Assembly: GCA_030065935.1 (NCBI GenBank)
Contig: JASJCP010000009.1
Coordinates: 62,001-126,000, forward strand
Origin: Xenococcaceae cyanobacterium MO_167.B27
GTDB taxonomy: Bacteria > Cyanobacteriota > Cyanobacteriia > Cyanobacteriales > Xenococcaceae
Length of the DNA stretch: 64,000 nt
Reading direction: 5' to 3'
Under the pieces are notes generated by a model. That model ran no database searches. It saw only the letters and a program-made list of their open reading frames with translations, and was not told where the DNA came from. Shown here in pieces: positions 36,595 through 45,544 of the stretch. Position numbers and translations under genes: made by a program. Numbering within the stretch: position 1 is the stretch's first letter; each line of letters begins with the position of its first letter.

Positions 36595-37557
36595 CTAACT
36601 ATTAGATTTATTCTCAAAACCATAACTCTCTCTTACAAAATACAAGGGTCTTCCTTTTACTTCTTCATAAACTCTTCCGAGATATTCTCCAATAACCCCT
36701 AAAGTTATTAACTGTACTCCTCCGAAAAATAGCACCGCTACCATCAAAGAAGCATAACCAGGAACATCAATCCCGAAAATTAGAGTCCTAATTACTAAAA
36801 AAGAAGCGTATAAAAGAGATAAGAAAGAAATAAATAAGCCTACATAACTCCAGATTTTGAGAGGAACAAAACTAAAAGAAGTAATCCCATCGATCGCAAA
36901 ATTCCAGAGTTTCCAATAGTTCCAAGTTGTAGTCCCAGCAGCACGAGGTTCACGGTCAAACATCACGGAAGTTTGTTTATATCCTACCCAAGCAAACAAG
37001 CCTTTCATAAAACGAGTTCTCTCTGGTATCTTTTTTATTGCTTCTACCACTTTGCGATCCAATAAACGGAAGTCTCCTGTATTAGGTGGAATAGTAATAC
37101 TAGTCATTTTCCCGATAGTTTTATAAAAAGCATCTGCTGTCAAACGTTTGAGCCAAGTTTCTCCCTGACGCGATCGCCTGGTAGCATAAACTACATCATA
37201 ACCTTCTCGCCATTTGGCTACTAATTCTTCAATTAATTCAGGGGGGTCTTGTAAGTCTGCATCTATCGGTACAATAGCTGCTCCATTAGCATAATCAATT
37301 CCTGCTGTGAGGGCAATTTCTTTCCCAAAGTTGCGAGAGAGATTAATTACTTTAATAACTGGATTTTCCTGATGATGTTCGATAAGTTGTTTTAAAGTAT
37401 TGTCTTTACTACCATCATTAACACAAACAATTTCATAACTAGTTTTGAGTTTATCTAGTACTGATAGTAGTCTGGTAAATAAGTATTCTATATTCTCTTC
37501 TTCGTTGTAAAGGGGTACAACTACAGATATTTCAATAGAGCGATCGCTATCCACCAT
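36595..37557 (-). CDS. Polyprenyl-phosphate glycosyltransferase (GT2, GtrB/DPM1-like)
   Basis: A 320-residue family-2 glycosyltransferase that probably loads a sugar from a nucleotide donor onto undecaprenyl phosphate. The GT-A domain shows VVPLYNEEENIEYLF, VNDGSKDNT and the DxD-type DADLQDPPELI. Two transmembrane helices (about 232-257 and 268-293) sit near the C-terminus, as in GtrB. The promoter region is shared with the divergent GT39-like gene, which suggests a common lipid-sugar pathway. Confidence 0.92.
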   Translation of the reverse strand: MVDSDRSIEISVVVPLYNEEENIEYLFTRLLSVLDKLKTSYEIVCVNDGSKDNTLKQLIEHHQENPVIKVINLSRNFGKEIALTAGIDYANGAAIVPIDADLQDPPELIEELVAKWREGYDVVYATRRSRQGETWLKRLTADAFYKTIGKMTSITIPPNTGDFRLLDRKVVEAIKKIPERTRFMKGLFAWVGYKQTSVMFDREPRAAGTTTWNYWKLWNFAIDGITSFSFVPLKIWSYVGLFISFLSLLYASFLVIRTLIFGIDVPGYASLMVAVLFFGGVQLITLGVIGEYLGRVYEEVKGRPLYFVRESYGFENKSNS

Positions 37558-37828
37558 AATTTTTTTTTCTGGGAACTAAATATATAATATTGTTTTTTTC
37601 CGTTTAGGATAATAGTTAATTGGTTTTAAAAGAAATCAACAAATATAATTTATTATTTAACAATACCCAGAAGGAATAATTTGGTATTTTTTCATAAAAT
37701 TTTGCTGTTTTGAGTAACTACAAATATAATTTAGCTAACAACAAAGCCCAGAGGATTTTATGGCAAAATGATCTATTGATTAGACAAGTACAATTATAAT
37801 CGTAACTTTAGTGTTTGAAATTAGTTTA

Positions 37829-39550
37829 ATGTCAAAGCTAGTTAAAAATTTTAATTTCCAGCTATTTTTAATAGCAGCGATCGCAAATGGGGTAATTTTA
37901 CGCATTATTAATCTGGGTAGTCGAGAGTTTTGGTATGATGAAATTCTATCTGTACTCCTTTCTACTGGTCAGAGAAGATCCTATTCTAACCCTGGTATTG
38001 AACCAGTACCCTTAAGTCAATATTCCACAGTTTTTCAGTTACCACCAGAGTCTTATCCTGGGGAAATAGTAGGGACGGTCGCTAATTTACTCCGTGGTTT
38101 AGCTCGTGATGTTCATCCTCCCTTCTCTTATTTGGGAAATCATTTTTGGATGCGTGGGTTTGGTAACAGTGAAGTTAGCTTGCGTGGTTTGATCGTTATC
38201 TTGAGTCTGATAGGGATTTACTGTATTTATGGTTTAGGCAAAAGTTTATTAGGCGCTCGCGGTGGTCTAATACTAGCAGCTTTATTAGCATTAAATCCTT
38301 TTTATTTATCCCATTCCCTGAATTTAAGAATGTATTGTCCTCTCGTATTGTGGGCAATCTTAAGTGCTTGGGCTGCGGTAAAATTGACGAAGTCCAAGCA
38401 GGATAAGCCTATCATAGGCGGAGTACCTTGGACAGGAAGACAACCAGACAAGGGAGAGAGTTTTGTTGCTTCTTTTTTAAACACTCGTTCTCTAATCTGG
38501 AGTGCAATACTTATCTTGTCTGTAGGCTTAGGATTTCTGACTCAGTATCTTTTTGCTTATTGGGTAATGACTTTGAGTATTTTTGTAGTAGTTTTTGACC
38601 CCAAACGCTGGTGGCTAAATGGTTTACGTTTAGGGATGGGTGTAGCTATATTTCTTCCTTGGTTTTTTTGGGGGACAATGCAACAGAGAAATAATCGTCC
38701 CGATGTTTTTCGACAAATTTCTCAAGCTGGTGGTGTCTCTTGGTTAGAACACTTACAGGATGTTACAAAAACTCTAGGAACTCATTTAATATTAGGAGAA
38801 TGGGCAACTAGCTTACCTGTGATTGTTCCCACTATTTTAGGGGCTATTGCCATAGCTTTATTATTATTTTTTACTATTACTCTCTGGCAAAAACAAGAAT
38901 TTTATCTTCTCGCTACCGCTTTAGTGTTGGGAATAGTACCCTTGATATTAGCTTTAATTGTAGATGTGTTGGGTAATAAACTTACTGTGGGTTTTGGCTG
39001 GGGGCGATCACTGATATTTATTTTACCTGGTTGTCTATTGCTAATTACCATCTGGTTAATTAAAGTAGCAGGAAAATGGCAACAACCCATAGTCGTAAGT
39101 CTGTTAGTAATTTATTTATGTTTAAATATCAGTGATTATAGTTTGCGCTCGCGTCAAATGTTTCATCAAGTAGCAGACACAATCAAGCAACAGCCTGAAA
39201 TGTCAACCCTGGTAGCCTTAAACAGTAAAGCCTGGGGTCATGTCCTAAGAGTAGCTTACTATTTACCTACAGACAATGTTAGTTTATTCGCAGATACTCC
39301 CTCTCGCTTAGGGAAATCTCTAGCACCGGTATTACGCGATCGCAATTACTCCCGCCTAATTTGGTTGCAAAGTGACGATCCCGTCTGGTCTAGACCCAAA
39401 ACCGAAACTGATAAATTAGAGTATAAAGAAAACATTAAAGCTGCAATTCCCCCTGAATATCAATTGATTCAGACTCAGGAACTATCAGGAACTATGGCTA
39501 TAGACAAGTTTACTGCCCGTACTTACATCCTTCGTCCTTCATCATCATGA
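37829..39550 (+). CDS. Multi-pass membrane glycosyltransferase (GT39/ArnT-like)
   Basis: A 573-residue membrane protein with about ten hydrophobic segments. The N-terminal SREFWYDEILSVLLS motif contains the acidic residue typical of GT-C enzymes that take sugars from polyprenyl-phosphate carriers. HPPFSYLGNHFWMRGFG and NSEVSLRG follow. Between helices, at about residues 186-206, the peptide TKSKQDKPIIGGVPWTGRQ is encoded by an inserted hairpin repeat. The last four bases (ATGA) overlap the start of the next glycosyltransferase, so the two are translationally coupled. An in-frame GTG 18 bases upstream is an alternative start. Confidence 0.87.
   Translation: MSKLVKNFNFQLFLIAAIANGVILRIINLGSREFWYDEILSVLLSTGQRRSYSNPGIEPVPLSQYSTVFQLPPESYPGEIVGTVANLLRGLARDVHPPFSYLGNHFWMRGFGNSEVSLRGLIVILSLIGIYCIYGLGKSLLGARGGLILAALLALNPFYLSHSLNLRMYCPLVLWAILSAWAAVKLTKSKQDKPIIGGVPWTGRQPDKGESFVASFLNTRSLIWSAILILSVGLGFLTQYLFAYWVMTLSIFVVVFDPKRWWLNGLRLGMGVAIFLPWFFWGTMQQRNNRPDVFRQISQAGGVSWLEHLQDVTKTLGTHLILGEWATSLPVIVPTILGAIAIALLLFFTITLWQKQEFYLLATALVLGIVPLILALIVDVLGNKLTVGFGWGRSLIFILPGCLLLITIWLIKVAGKWQQPIVVSLLVIYLCLNISDYSLRSRQMFHQVADTIKQQPEMSTLVALNSKAWGHVLRVAYYLPTDNVSLFADTPSRLGKSLAPVLRDRNYSRLIWLQSDDPVWSRPKTETDKLEYKENIKAAIPPEYQLIQTQELSGTMAIDKFTARTYILRPSSS
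38384..38433 (+). repeat. Dispersed hairpin repeat, copy A (in frame inside a gene)
   Basis: Reads TTGACGAAGTCCAAGCAGG, an inner hairpin GCCTA-TCA-TAGGC, and GGAGTACCTTGGAC. Outer arms GTCCAAG (38392-38398) and CTTGGAC (38427-38433) pair perfectly. Compared with copy C both arms carry matched substitutions. The gene stays open through it. Confidence 0.8.
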
Positions 39551-40746
39551 GAGATTTTTCCCTAATTCCCGTTCCCTCTGGCTCTTTAACTATTCCTCAG
39601 ATAGCAGAAGATGATCCGATTAAGTTTTCTCTGATTATCCCTACTTACAATGAAGGGGAAAATGTATCGGCGATCGTTAATATTTTGAGTCAATTACTTG
39701 ATAGTGCAATTCCAGGGGAATATGAACTAATTGTAGTTGATGATAACAGTCCTGATGGTACATGGAAAATTGCTCAAGATTTAACCCCAGAATATCCCCA
39801 ATTAAGAGTGATGCGGAGAGAAGCAGAAAAAGGACTCTCCACCGCAGTAATTCGCGGTTGGCAAGGTGCAAGGGGTAAAGTATTAGGAGTGATAGATGCA
39901 GACTTACAACATCCCCCTGAAATATTATTGCAACTGTGGCAAGAAATGGAACAAGGAGCAGATTTAGCTGTAGCAAGTCGTCATGTAGAAGGAGGAGGAG
40001 TCAGTGAATGGAGTGTAATTCGGCGATTTCTCTCCCGTGGCGCACAAATGCTAGGGTTAATTATTCTTCCTGAAGTGATAGGTCGTCTTTCTGACCCCAT
40101 GAGTGGCTACTTTATGGTGCGTCGCGATGCTATTGTAGGTAAGTATCTTAGTCCTGTAGGTTATAAGATTCTCATCGAGGTTACTGGTCGTGGTGCAATT
40201 CGTTGGATCGGTGAGGTTGGTTATGTGTTTCGGGAAAGACAAGCAGGAGCGAGTAAAGTTACCTGGAAACAGTATATTGAGTATATCCAACATTTATTAA
40301 GATTACGTTTTGCTCTTTGGCCAGTTAAAAGATTTCTCCGCTTTGGGGTAGTTGGTTTTAGCGGTGTTTTTGTAGATATGATTGTGCTTTATCTTTTGAG
40401 CGATCCTAGTACATTAGGCTGGGGTTTGACTCGTAGTAAAATTTTGGCTTCAGAAGTGGCAATTATCAATAATTTTTTATGGAATGATGCTTGGACTTTT
40501 GCTGATTTTTCTAGGCAGCAAAAAGGCTGGAGTAAAAGATTTAAACGCTTTTTAAAATTTAATGTAGTTTGTTTGGCAGGGCTGATTCTAAATGTTTTAT
40601 TGCTCAATTTCTTCTTTAATCTCGTCTTCAAGGATGTACCCTATGGAAGATATATCGCTAATTTTATAGCGATCGCACTTGTCACCCTCTGGAATTTCTG
40701 GTTTAATCTCAAACTAAGTTGGCGCGTCACAGACTCAGGAAAATAA
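39547..40746 (+). CDS. GT2 glycosyltransferase fused to a GtrA-like membrane domain
   Basis: A 399-residue fusion. The N-terminal DPM1-like transferase (about 28-265) has LIIPTYNEGENVSAI, VVDDNSPDGT, IDADLQHPPEIL and DPMSGYFMVRR. The C-terminal GtrA/DPMS-like domain (about 270-395) has four helices starting RFLRFGVVGFSGVFVDMIVLYLL. Such proteins make and flip a polyprenyl-phosphate sugar. Its ATG overlaps the TGA of the upstream membrane glycosyltransferase, which could use the sugar. Confidence 0.93.
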   Translation: MRDFSLIPVPSGSLTIPQIAEDDPIKFSLIIPTYNEGENVSAIVNILSQLLDSAIPGEYELIVVDDNSPDGTWKIAQDLTPEYPQLRVMRREAEKGLSTAVIRGWQGARGKVLGVIDADLQHPPEILLQLWQEMEQGADLAVASRHVEGGGVSEWSVIRRFLSRGAQMLGLIILPEVIGRLSDPMSGYFMVRRDAIVGKYLSPVGYKILIEVTGRGAIRWIGEVGYVFRERQAGASKVTWKQYIEYIQHLLRLRFALWPVKRFLRFGVVGFSGVFVDMIVLYLLSDPSTLGWGLTRSKILASEVAIINNFLWNDAWTFADFSRQQKGWSKRFKRFLKFNVVCLAGLILNVLLLNFFFNLVFKDVPYGRYIANFIAIALVTLWNFWFNLKLSWRVTDSGK

Positions 40747-40800
40747 CCACCCTTCCACTAACCACTAATAGTCTTAACCAATTAGTTTGGATTACCTCCC

Positions 40801-42603
40801 TCAAGGATTTAGCTCTATTAATATTTTATCAGCAGCTATATTTTGAGCCGTTCTTTTTTTCGTAGCTTTGCCAACTTTTGATACAGTCTGTTCTTCTAAT
40901 TCTACTGTAGCAGTACAAATAAAAATTCCATCTTTTTGTTCATATTGAAAGCTAGGTTTTTTGCATTTTTTTTGTTGACATAAGTTATTTAAAGTACTCA
41001 AAGGTAATTCATGCTTAAATTCTACAACTTCTGGTTCTTCTGGTTCTACCTTGAGCATTGTATCTTCTGATAGAGATAATTCTGCTACAGGGACTAACTG
41101 TTGATTAATATAAGCTTGTAACCAGGCTTTATAAGCTTGGGTTTTCGCGTCTTTGCGATTCTTACCTTGAATAGTATCAGATGTTGTCAAATCCTCATTA
41201 TTGAGATTTACAATTAATCTGCCAATAAAAATCAATTGCGTGGGATTATAAATAATTTCTTCGTATTCTAAGTTAGTAATTTGTTCTAAAATTTTAGGAC
41301 AATTATTAAGCAAATTTACAATACTTTTCTCATCAATTTGATTAAATACAAGTTGTTGCAGTTTCCGATCTTGAGTATTAAATAAAATCCCAGATAAATC
41401 AGTATTACTCAATTGTCTTGCTTCTAATCTAATTCCAAGCTCATGTCTAATTTCAGACAAAGAATCATTACGAAGACTCAATTCAATTAAACGGGAAAAA
41501 TCTTTAGAATCCAAATTAGAGTAATTAGTTACTTTCAATAAATTTTTATCTCTTTTTTCTTTTAGATAATTAACTTGCTTTTGCTTTTGTTCAAGGTGAA
41601 ACTGATTAATTGCTTCAGCGAACTCAGCCATTTGTTCTGTAGTATAAGGGCTAGGTTGACCAGCCAATTCAGCCTTGACAATGCGATGCACTATAAAATC
41701 AGCCAATCTCCTCAAAGGAGAAGTGAAATGGAGATAATAAGGAGTAGCCAAAGCGAAATGACCTTGACAAACTGGACTGTAAATTGCTTTAGCTAAACAA
41801 TGACTATATTGAGAACGAAAATCTTTATTATCTTCCGATTCTAAATATTGCCAAATCAAACCTCGATCCATATCTCCTTGAGGTAAATGATTCCGATATA
41901 AAGCAGTTAATGATTTTTCCGTTAACCATTGAGCAACTACTGTATTAGCTAAAATCATATATTCAGCAATTAAAACTTCACTATTACAAGAAATCTGATT
42001 AATATTACCATCTTCATTAATATAAAAATTACCTTTAATAATTCCAGCAAAAGCACCATCTTTTACTCGTTTTTGATTAAGAATTTTTGCCCAAATCTGA
42101 GCAGATTGTAAAGGTAAAAACAACTCATGTTGAGGATTATTACTAATCTGTTCTGCTTCTTGATAAGATAATTTCTTTAAATTAATAAAGTAGCTTTTAA
42201 ATATACGATAATTGGTAATTTCTCCTGTAGTTTTAAGCTCGATTTCTATGGTGATAGTAAGTTTAGCTCCTTCTTCTAACAGCGATAGCTTTTGTTCTGA
42301 AAGAGCGGTAGGTAACATGGGGATTATTCTCTGAGATAAATATAAAGTTGAGATGCGTTTTCTTACCCCTCGATCCAAAGGAGAATCAATCTCAATTACT
42401 TCTGTCGGGTCAGCAATATGAATCTGAATTTTCCCGATATCACCATGAGTCTCGACCCAAATAGCATCATCTAAATCTAGGGATTTTACACTGTCTATAG
42501 TAAAACCTTTAACTAAAGGTCTTGTACCAGAGTTAGATAATTGGAGAATGCTATTAGTTTGTGCTAGTTCAGATTCAGTAAACTGTCGATTAGTTTTCGT
42601 CAT
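40801..42603 (-). CDS. RNase II/R-type (RNB) exoribonuclease with C-terminal dsRNA-binding-like domains
   Basis: A 600-residue protein. The RNB catalytic domain (about 28-330) has the metal-binding signature TIDSVKSLDLDDAIWVE, HIADPTEVIEIDSPLD and YLHFTSPLRRLADFIVHR. Cold-shock and S1 domains of classic RNase R are absent. Instead the C-terminus ends in a probable dsRNA-binding fold (about 530-600: NNLCQQKKCKKPSFQYEQ, ATKKRTAQNIAADKILIEL), and a weaker one may lie at about 440-505 (QGKNRKDAKTQAYKAWLQ). It probably degrades RNA 3' to 5' in the cytoplasm; the extra domains suggest structured substrates. The start overlaps a group II intron remnant upstream. Confidence 0.88.
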   Translation of the reverse strand: MTKTNRQFTESELAQTNSILQLSNSGTRPLVKGFTIDSVKSLDLDDAIWVETHGDIGKIQIHIADPTEVIEIDSPLDRGVRKRISTLYLSQRIIPMLPTALSEQKLSLLEEGAKLTITIEIELKTTGEITNYRIFKSYFINLKKLSYQEAEQISNNPQHELFLPLQSAQIWAKILNQKRVKDGAFAGIIKGNFYINEDGNINQISCNSEVLIAEYMILANTVVAQWLTEKSLTALYRNHLPQGDMDRGLIWQYLESEDNKDFRSQYSHCLAKAIYSPVCQGHFALATPYYLHFTSPLRRLADFIVHRIVKAELAGQPSPYTTEQMAEFAEAINQFHLEQKQKQVNYLKEKRDKNLLKVTNYSNLDSKDFSRLIELSLRNDSLSEIRHELGIRLEARQLSNTDLSGILFNTQDRKLQQLVFNQIDEKSIVNLLNNCPKILEQITNLEYEEIIYNPTQLIFIGRLIVNLNNEDLTTSDTIQGKNRKDAKTQAYKAWLQAYINQQLVPVAELSLSEDTMLKVEPEEPEVVEFKHELPLSTLNNLCQQKKCKKPSFQYEQKDGIFICTATVELEEQTVSKVGKATKKRTAQNIAADKILIELNP

Positions 42604-42958
42604 GAAACTTTGATTCCAATTGTTTGCTCACTAAATATGTCCCAATAATACCTAAACACAATAAGCTTAAATTAGTAGCCAGTTCAGTAACATTAGTTGC
42701 TACAGTTACTAAGCTAAGTTTATCTCTTGTTTTAGAGGTAAAGTCCGTGTGTTGTATTAAAGTGATTGGATTGAATTCTTGTCTGGTAGCAAAAACCCAG
42801 TTTTTGTCACCTATAGTTTGGAAGTACTTTGATTTGACCCATTTCTTTCCTTTGTTGACGTGACGGTGAATATCCCATCTGTATAATTTCCAGAATGTTA
42901 AGTAGTCTAAACAACTGAACGCTTTGTTGTTCACCACTGAGAAGTAGTAATTACAATA
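42590..42958 (-). pseudogene. Group II intron maturase 3' fragment
   Basis: The minus strand reads NYYFSVVNNKAFSCLDYLTF, then WDIHRHVNKGKKWVKSKYF and GDKNWVFATR. These match the maturase and C-terminal region of group II intron reverse transcriptases (compare NYY...VSKE.F..LD.LLW and RRHPNKGKKWI). After about residue 65 the frame runs into unrelated hydrophobic sequence and overlaps the RNB gene start. The reverse transcriptase domain and intron RNA are absent. An ATG at 42937 could give 115 residues, but this is a remnant. Confidence 0.65.
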
Positions 42959-43126
42959 TCAGGTGTTTGATAAGGGCAGCTTGAGGGTGCGTCTTATATT
43001 GATTAATTACTTCTGCTATATCATCGTAGTGTCGTTTTAGACTTTCTTTTGAGGGGGAATAGGGAATAGGGAGACCCAACTCGTCGCTTCGCGATTGGGG
43101 ATTGGGGATTACTGGTCAGTAGTTAA

Positions 43127-43189
43127 TGAATACTGATTACTAATTACTGAATACTGATTACTGAATACTGATTACTGAATACTGATTAC
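43127..43189 (+). repeat. 14-bp (double heptamer) tandem repeat upstream of the phosphoglucomutase gene
   Basis: Four copies of TGAATACTGATTAC, the last three contiguous and the first separated by TAATTAC. The array ends 9 bp before the start codon. Confidence 0.9.
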
Positions 43190-43198
43190 TGATTCAAG

Positions 43199-44722
43199 AT
43201 GCAAAGTATCAACTGGAAGAAATTACAAAATGGCTCGGATATTCGTGGTGTAGCTCTCCCTGGAGTTCCCGATGAAAAAGTTAATCTAACACCTGAAGTT
43301 GCTAAAACTTTAGGACAAAGCTTTGTCATTTGGTTGAGCAAAAAAGTTGCTAAACCAGCTACAGAATTAACAGTTTCAGTAGGGCGTGATAGTCGTTTAT
43401 CTGGGTTGAGTTTAATGCAATCTTTAATGGAGGGCATGACCTCATTAGGTTGCAAAGTTTATGATTTTGCTATAGCTTCTACTCCAGCTATGTTTATGAG
43501 TACAGTTACTCCTGAATTTAATTGTGATGGAGCAATTATGCTCACCGCTAGTCATTTACCCTTTAATCGTAACGGATTGAAATTTTTTACTAGTCAAGGT
43601 GGTTTAGATAAAAAAGATATTACCGATATTTTAGAGTTGGCTGAAGCCAATAATTTTACAACTATTGCACAACAAAAAGACATTGAAAAATCTGATTTTA
43701 TTTCCGTTTATAGTGATGGATTAGTTAACAAGATTCGCCAAGCAGTAAATCATCCTACAAATTTTGAGCAACCACTTAAAGGTTTAAAAATAGTTGTTGA
43801 TGCTGGTAATGGTGCTGGAGGTTTTTATGTTGATAAAGTACTTAACCCCTTGGGTGCTGATACCACAGGTAGTCAATTTTTAAATCCTGATGGAAACTTT
43901 CCTAATCATATTCCCAATCCAGAAAACAAATCCGCTATGGCTTCAATTTGCCAAGCGGTAATCAAGAATCAAGCTGACTTTGGGATTATATTTGACACAG
44001 ATGTGGATCGAGTAGCAGCAGTAGATCATTTAGGCAAAGAAATCAATAGAAATCGTTTAATTGCTTTAATTTCTGCCATAGTATTACGAGAACATCCAGG
44101 GTCAACAATTGTTACAGATTCGATTACTTCTGATGGATTAACCCAATTTATTGAGCAAGATTTAAAAGGAATACATCATCGTTTTAAGCGTGGTTATAAA
44201 AATGTAATCAATGAGTCAATTCGCCTCAATACAGAAAATAAAGAATCTTGGTTAGCTATTGAAACATCTGGACATGGGGCGATGAAAGAAAACTATTTTC
44301 TAGATGATGGAGCTTATTTAGCAACTAAACTCTTAATTGAATTAGCTAAAGCTAATCTTGAAGGTAAATTATTGACTGATTTAATTGCTAATCTCAGAGA
44401 ACCAATTGAAAGTGAAGAATTCCGCTTTAAAATTGAAATTGATGATTTTAAATCCTACGGAAATCAAGTTATTGAACAACTAAAAGAATTTGCTACAAAG
44501 CAAGCAGATTGGGCAGTAGTTCCTAATAATTACGAAGGAGTAAGAGTATCTTGTCAATCCCCATCAGAAGATGGTTGGTTTTTATTACGCTTATCTCTGC
44601 ATGACCCAGTAATTCCCCTAAATATTGAGTCTAATGTTGCAGGTGGTGTAAATATAATAGCTAGTAGACTTAAAGAATTTTTAACCGCTTTTGAATCACT
44701 AGATTTATCACCTTTTTCTTAA
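43199..44722 (+). CDS. Phosphoglucomutase/phosphomannomutase
   Basis: Alpha-D-phosphohexomutase superfamily enzyme, 507 residues, interconverting hexose 1- and 6-phosphates. The N-terminus INWKKLQNGSDIRG is typical of a subgroup shared by cyanobacteria and plants. Active-site Ser118 lies in TASHLPFNRNGLKF, the metal loop is DTDVDRVAAVD, the sugar-binding loop is ETSGHGA, and the phosphate-binding loop is near NYEGVRVS. No Shine-Dalgarno sequence lies before the ATG, since the leader is a heptamer array. Confidence 0.93.
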   Translation: MQSINWKKLQNGSDIRGVALPGVPDEKVNLTPEVAKTLGQSFVIWLSKKVAKPATELTVSVGRDSRLSGLSLMQSLMEGMTSLGCKVYDFAIASTPAMFMSTVTPEFNCDGAIMLTASHLPFNRNGLKFFTSQGGLDKKDITDILELAEANNFTTIAQQKDIEKSDFISVYSDGLVNKIRQAVNHPTNFEQPLKGLKIVVDAGNGAGGFYVDKVLNPLGADTTGSQFLNPDGNFPNHIPNPENKSAMASICQAVIKNQADFGIIFDTDVDRVAAVDHLGKEINRNRLIALISAIVLREHPGSTIVTDSITSDGLTQFIEQDLKGIHHRFKRGYKNVINESIRLNTENKESWLAIETSGHGAMKENYFLDDGAYLATKLLIELAKANLEGKLLTDLIANLREPIESEEFRFKIEIDDFKSYGNQVIEQLKEFATKQADWAVVPNNYEGVRVSCQSPSEDGWFLLRLSLHDPVIPLNIESNVAGGVNIIASRLKEFLTAFESLDLSPFS

Positions 44723-44821
44723 TACATTTATAGCGATCGCAAAGTTTACTTCTGAAACGCTTACAGCAAAGGGTTTTCAGCCAAGGGTGTAAGTTTCTGT
44801 ATGGTTGCTTAAAAGACCCCT

Positions 44822-44926
44822 TATACCAATTGGAAGAAAAAATGCAACAGATAAATGTAGGGCAATGCCCACCCTACATTTGGATTGAATTTATCTGTAA
44901 CTTAATTTTTTTTGCCAATTTATATT
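44822..44926. repeat. MITE-like palindromic element
   Basis: Nested inverted repeats occupy the gap after the phosphoglucomutase gene. The outer arms are imperfect (TATACCAATTGG with GCCAATTTATA), the middle arms ACAGATAAAT/ATTTATCTGT (44847-44856, 44889-44898) are perfect, and a central ATGTAGGG/CCCTACAT hairpin completes it. The central sequence resembles the GGGCAATGCCCACCC repeats dispersed in many cyanobacterial genomes. No coding capacity. Confidence 0.65.
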
Positions 44927-44986
44927 ACTATATAGTTATATAACTAATAAATTTAATTAGGCGATCGCGCTGAATTTATAGAATTT

Positions 44987-45544
44987 ATGAATCCTACTTT
45001 TTCATCTCAACCAAACCTAGAAAATAGACTAAAAACCATCGATTCAGCTTGTCTCAAAGACTTACAAGAAAAACAACAAGTTGTTTTAGTAGATGTGAGA
45101 GAGGCTGATGAATACAAACGGGAGAAAATTCCAGGTAGTATTAGAGTTTCCCTGTCTAATTTCGATCCAAACCAAATACCAACTGTCGAAGACAAACAAT
45201 TAGTCCTCCACTGTCAAACGGGAAACCGCTCTACTCAAGCAGCCCAAAAGCTTTTTACCGCAGGATATTCAGAAGTAACCCATCTACAGGGTGGTCTTAA
45301 TGCTTGGAAAGCGTGCGGATACCAAACTCAAATCAATCATAATGCACCAATTAGCATCATGCGCCAAGTACAGATTGTAGCTGGTTCTCTAGTGCTATCA
45401 GGAGTATTATTAGGAACTTTTGTTGCTCCTGGTTTTTATATTCTTAGTGGTTTCGTTGGTGCGGGTTTAATGTTTGCAGGTATTACTAATACTTGTGCGA
45501 TGGCGACGCTGCTAGCCAAATTACCTTACAACCAGAAAAGTTAA
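44987..45544 (+). CDS. Rhodanese domain protein with two-helix membrane tail (DUF2892)
   Basis: A 185-residue protein. The rhodanese domain (about 18-112) has VDVREADEYKREKIPGS and the active-site Cys76 in LHCQTGNRS, so sulfur transfer is possible. The tail has two hydrophobic segments (about 128-148, 150-170; VAGSLVLSGVLLG, YILSGFVGAGLMFAGI) of the DUF2892 type. The layout is like E. coli YgaP, which would place the rhodanese domain on the cytoplasmic side. Confidence 0.93.
   Translation: MNPTFSSQPNLENRLKTIDSACLKDLQEKQQVVLVDVREADEYKREKIPGSIRVSLSNFDPNQIPTVEDKQLVLHCQTGNRSTQAAQKLFTAGYSEVTHLQGGLNAWKACGYQTQINHNAPISIMRQVQIVAGSLVLSGVLLGTFVAPGFYILSGFVGAGLMFAGITNTCAMATLLAKLPYNQKS

Noticed and set aside
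42590-42937. A new 115-residue gene upstream of the RNB nuclease
   Set aside because: The first part matches a group II intron maturase tail and the rest is unrelated; it is a chimeric remnant.
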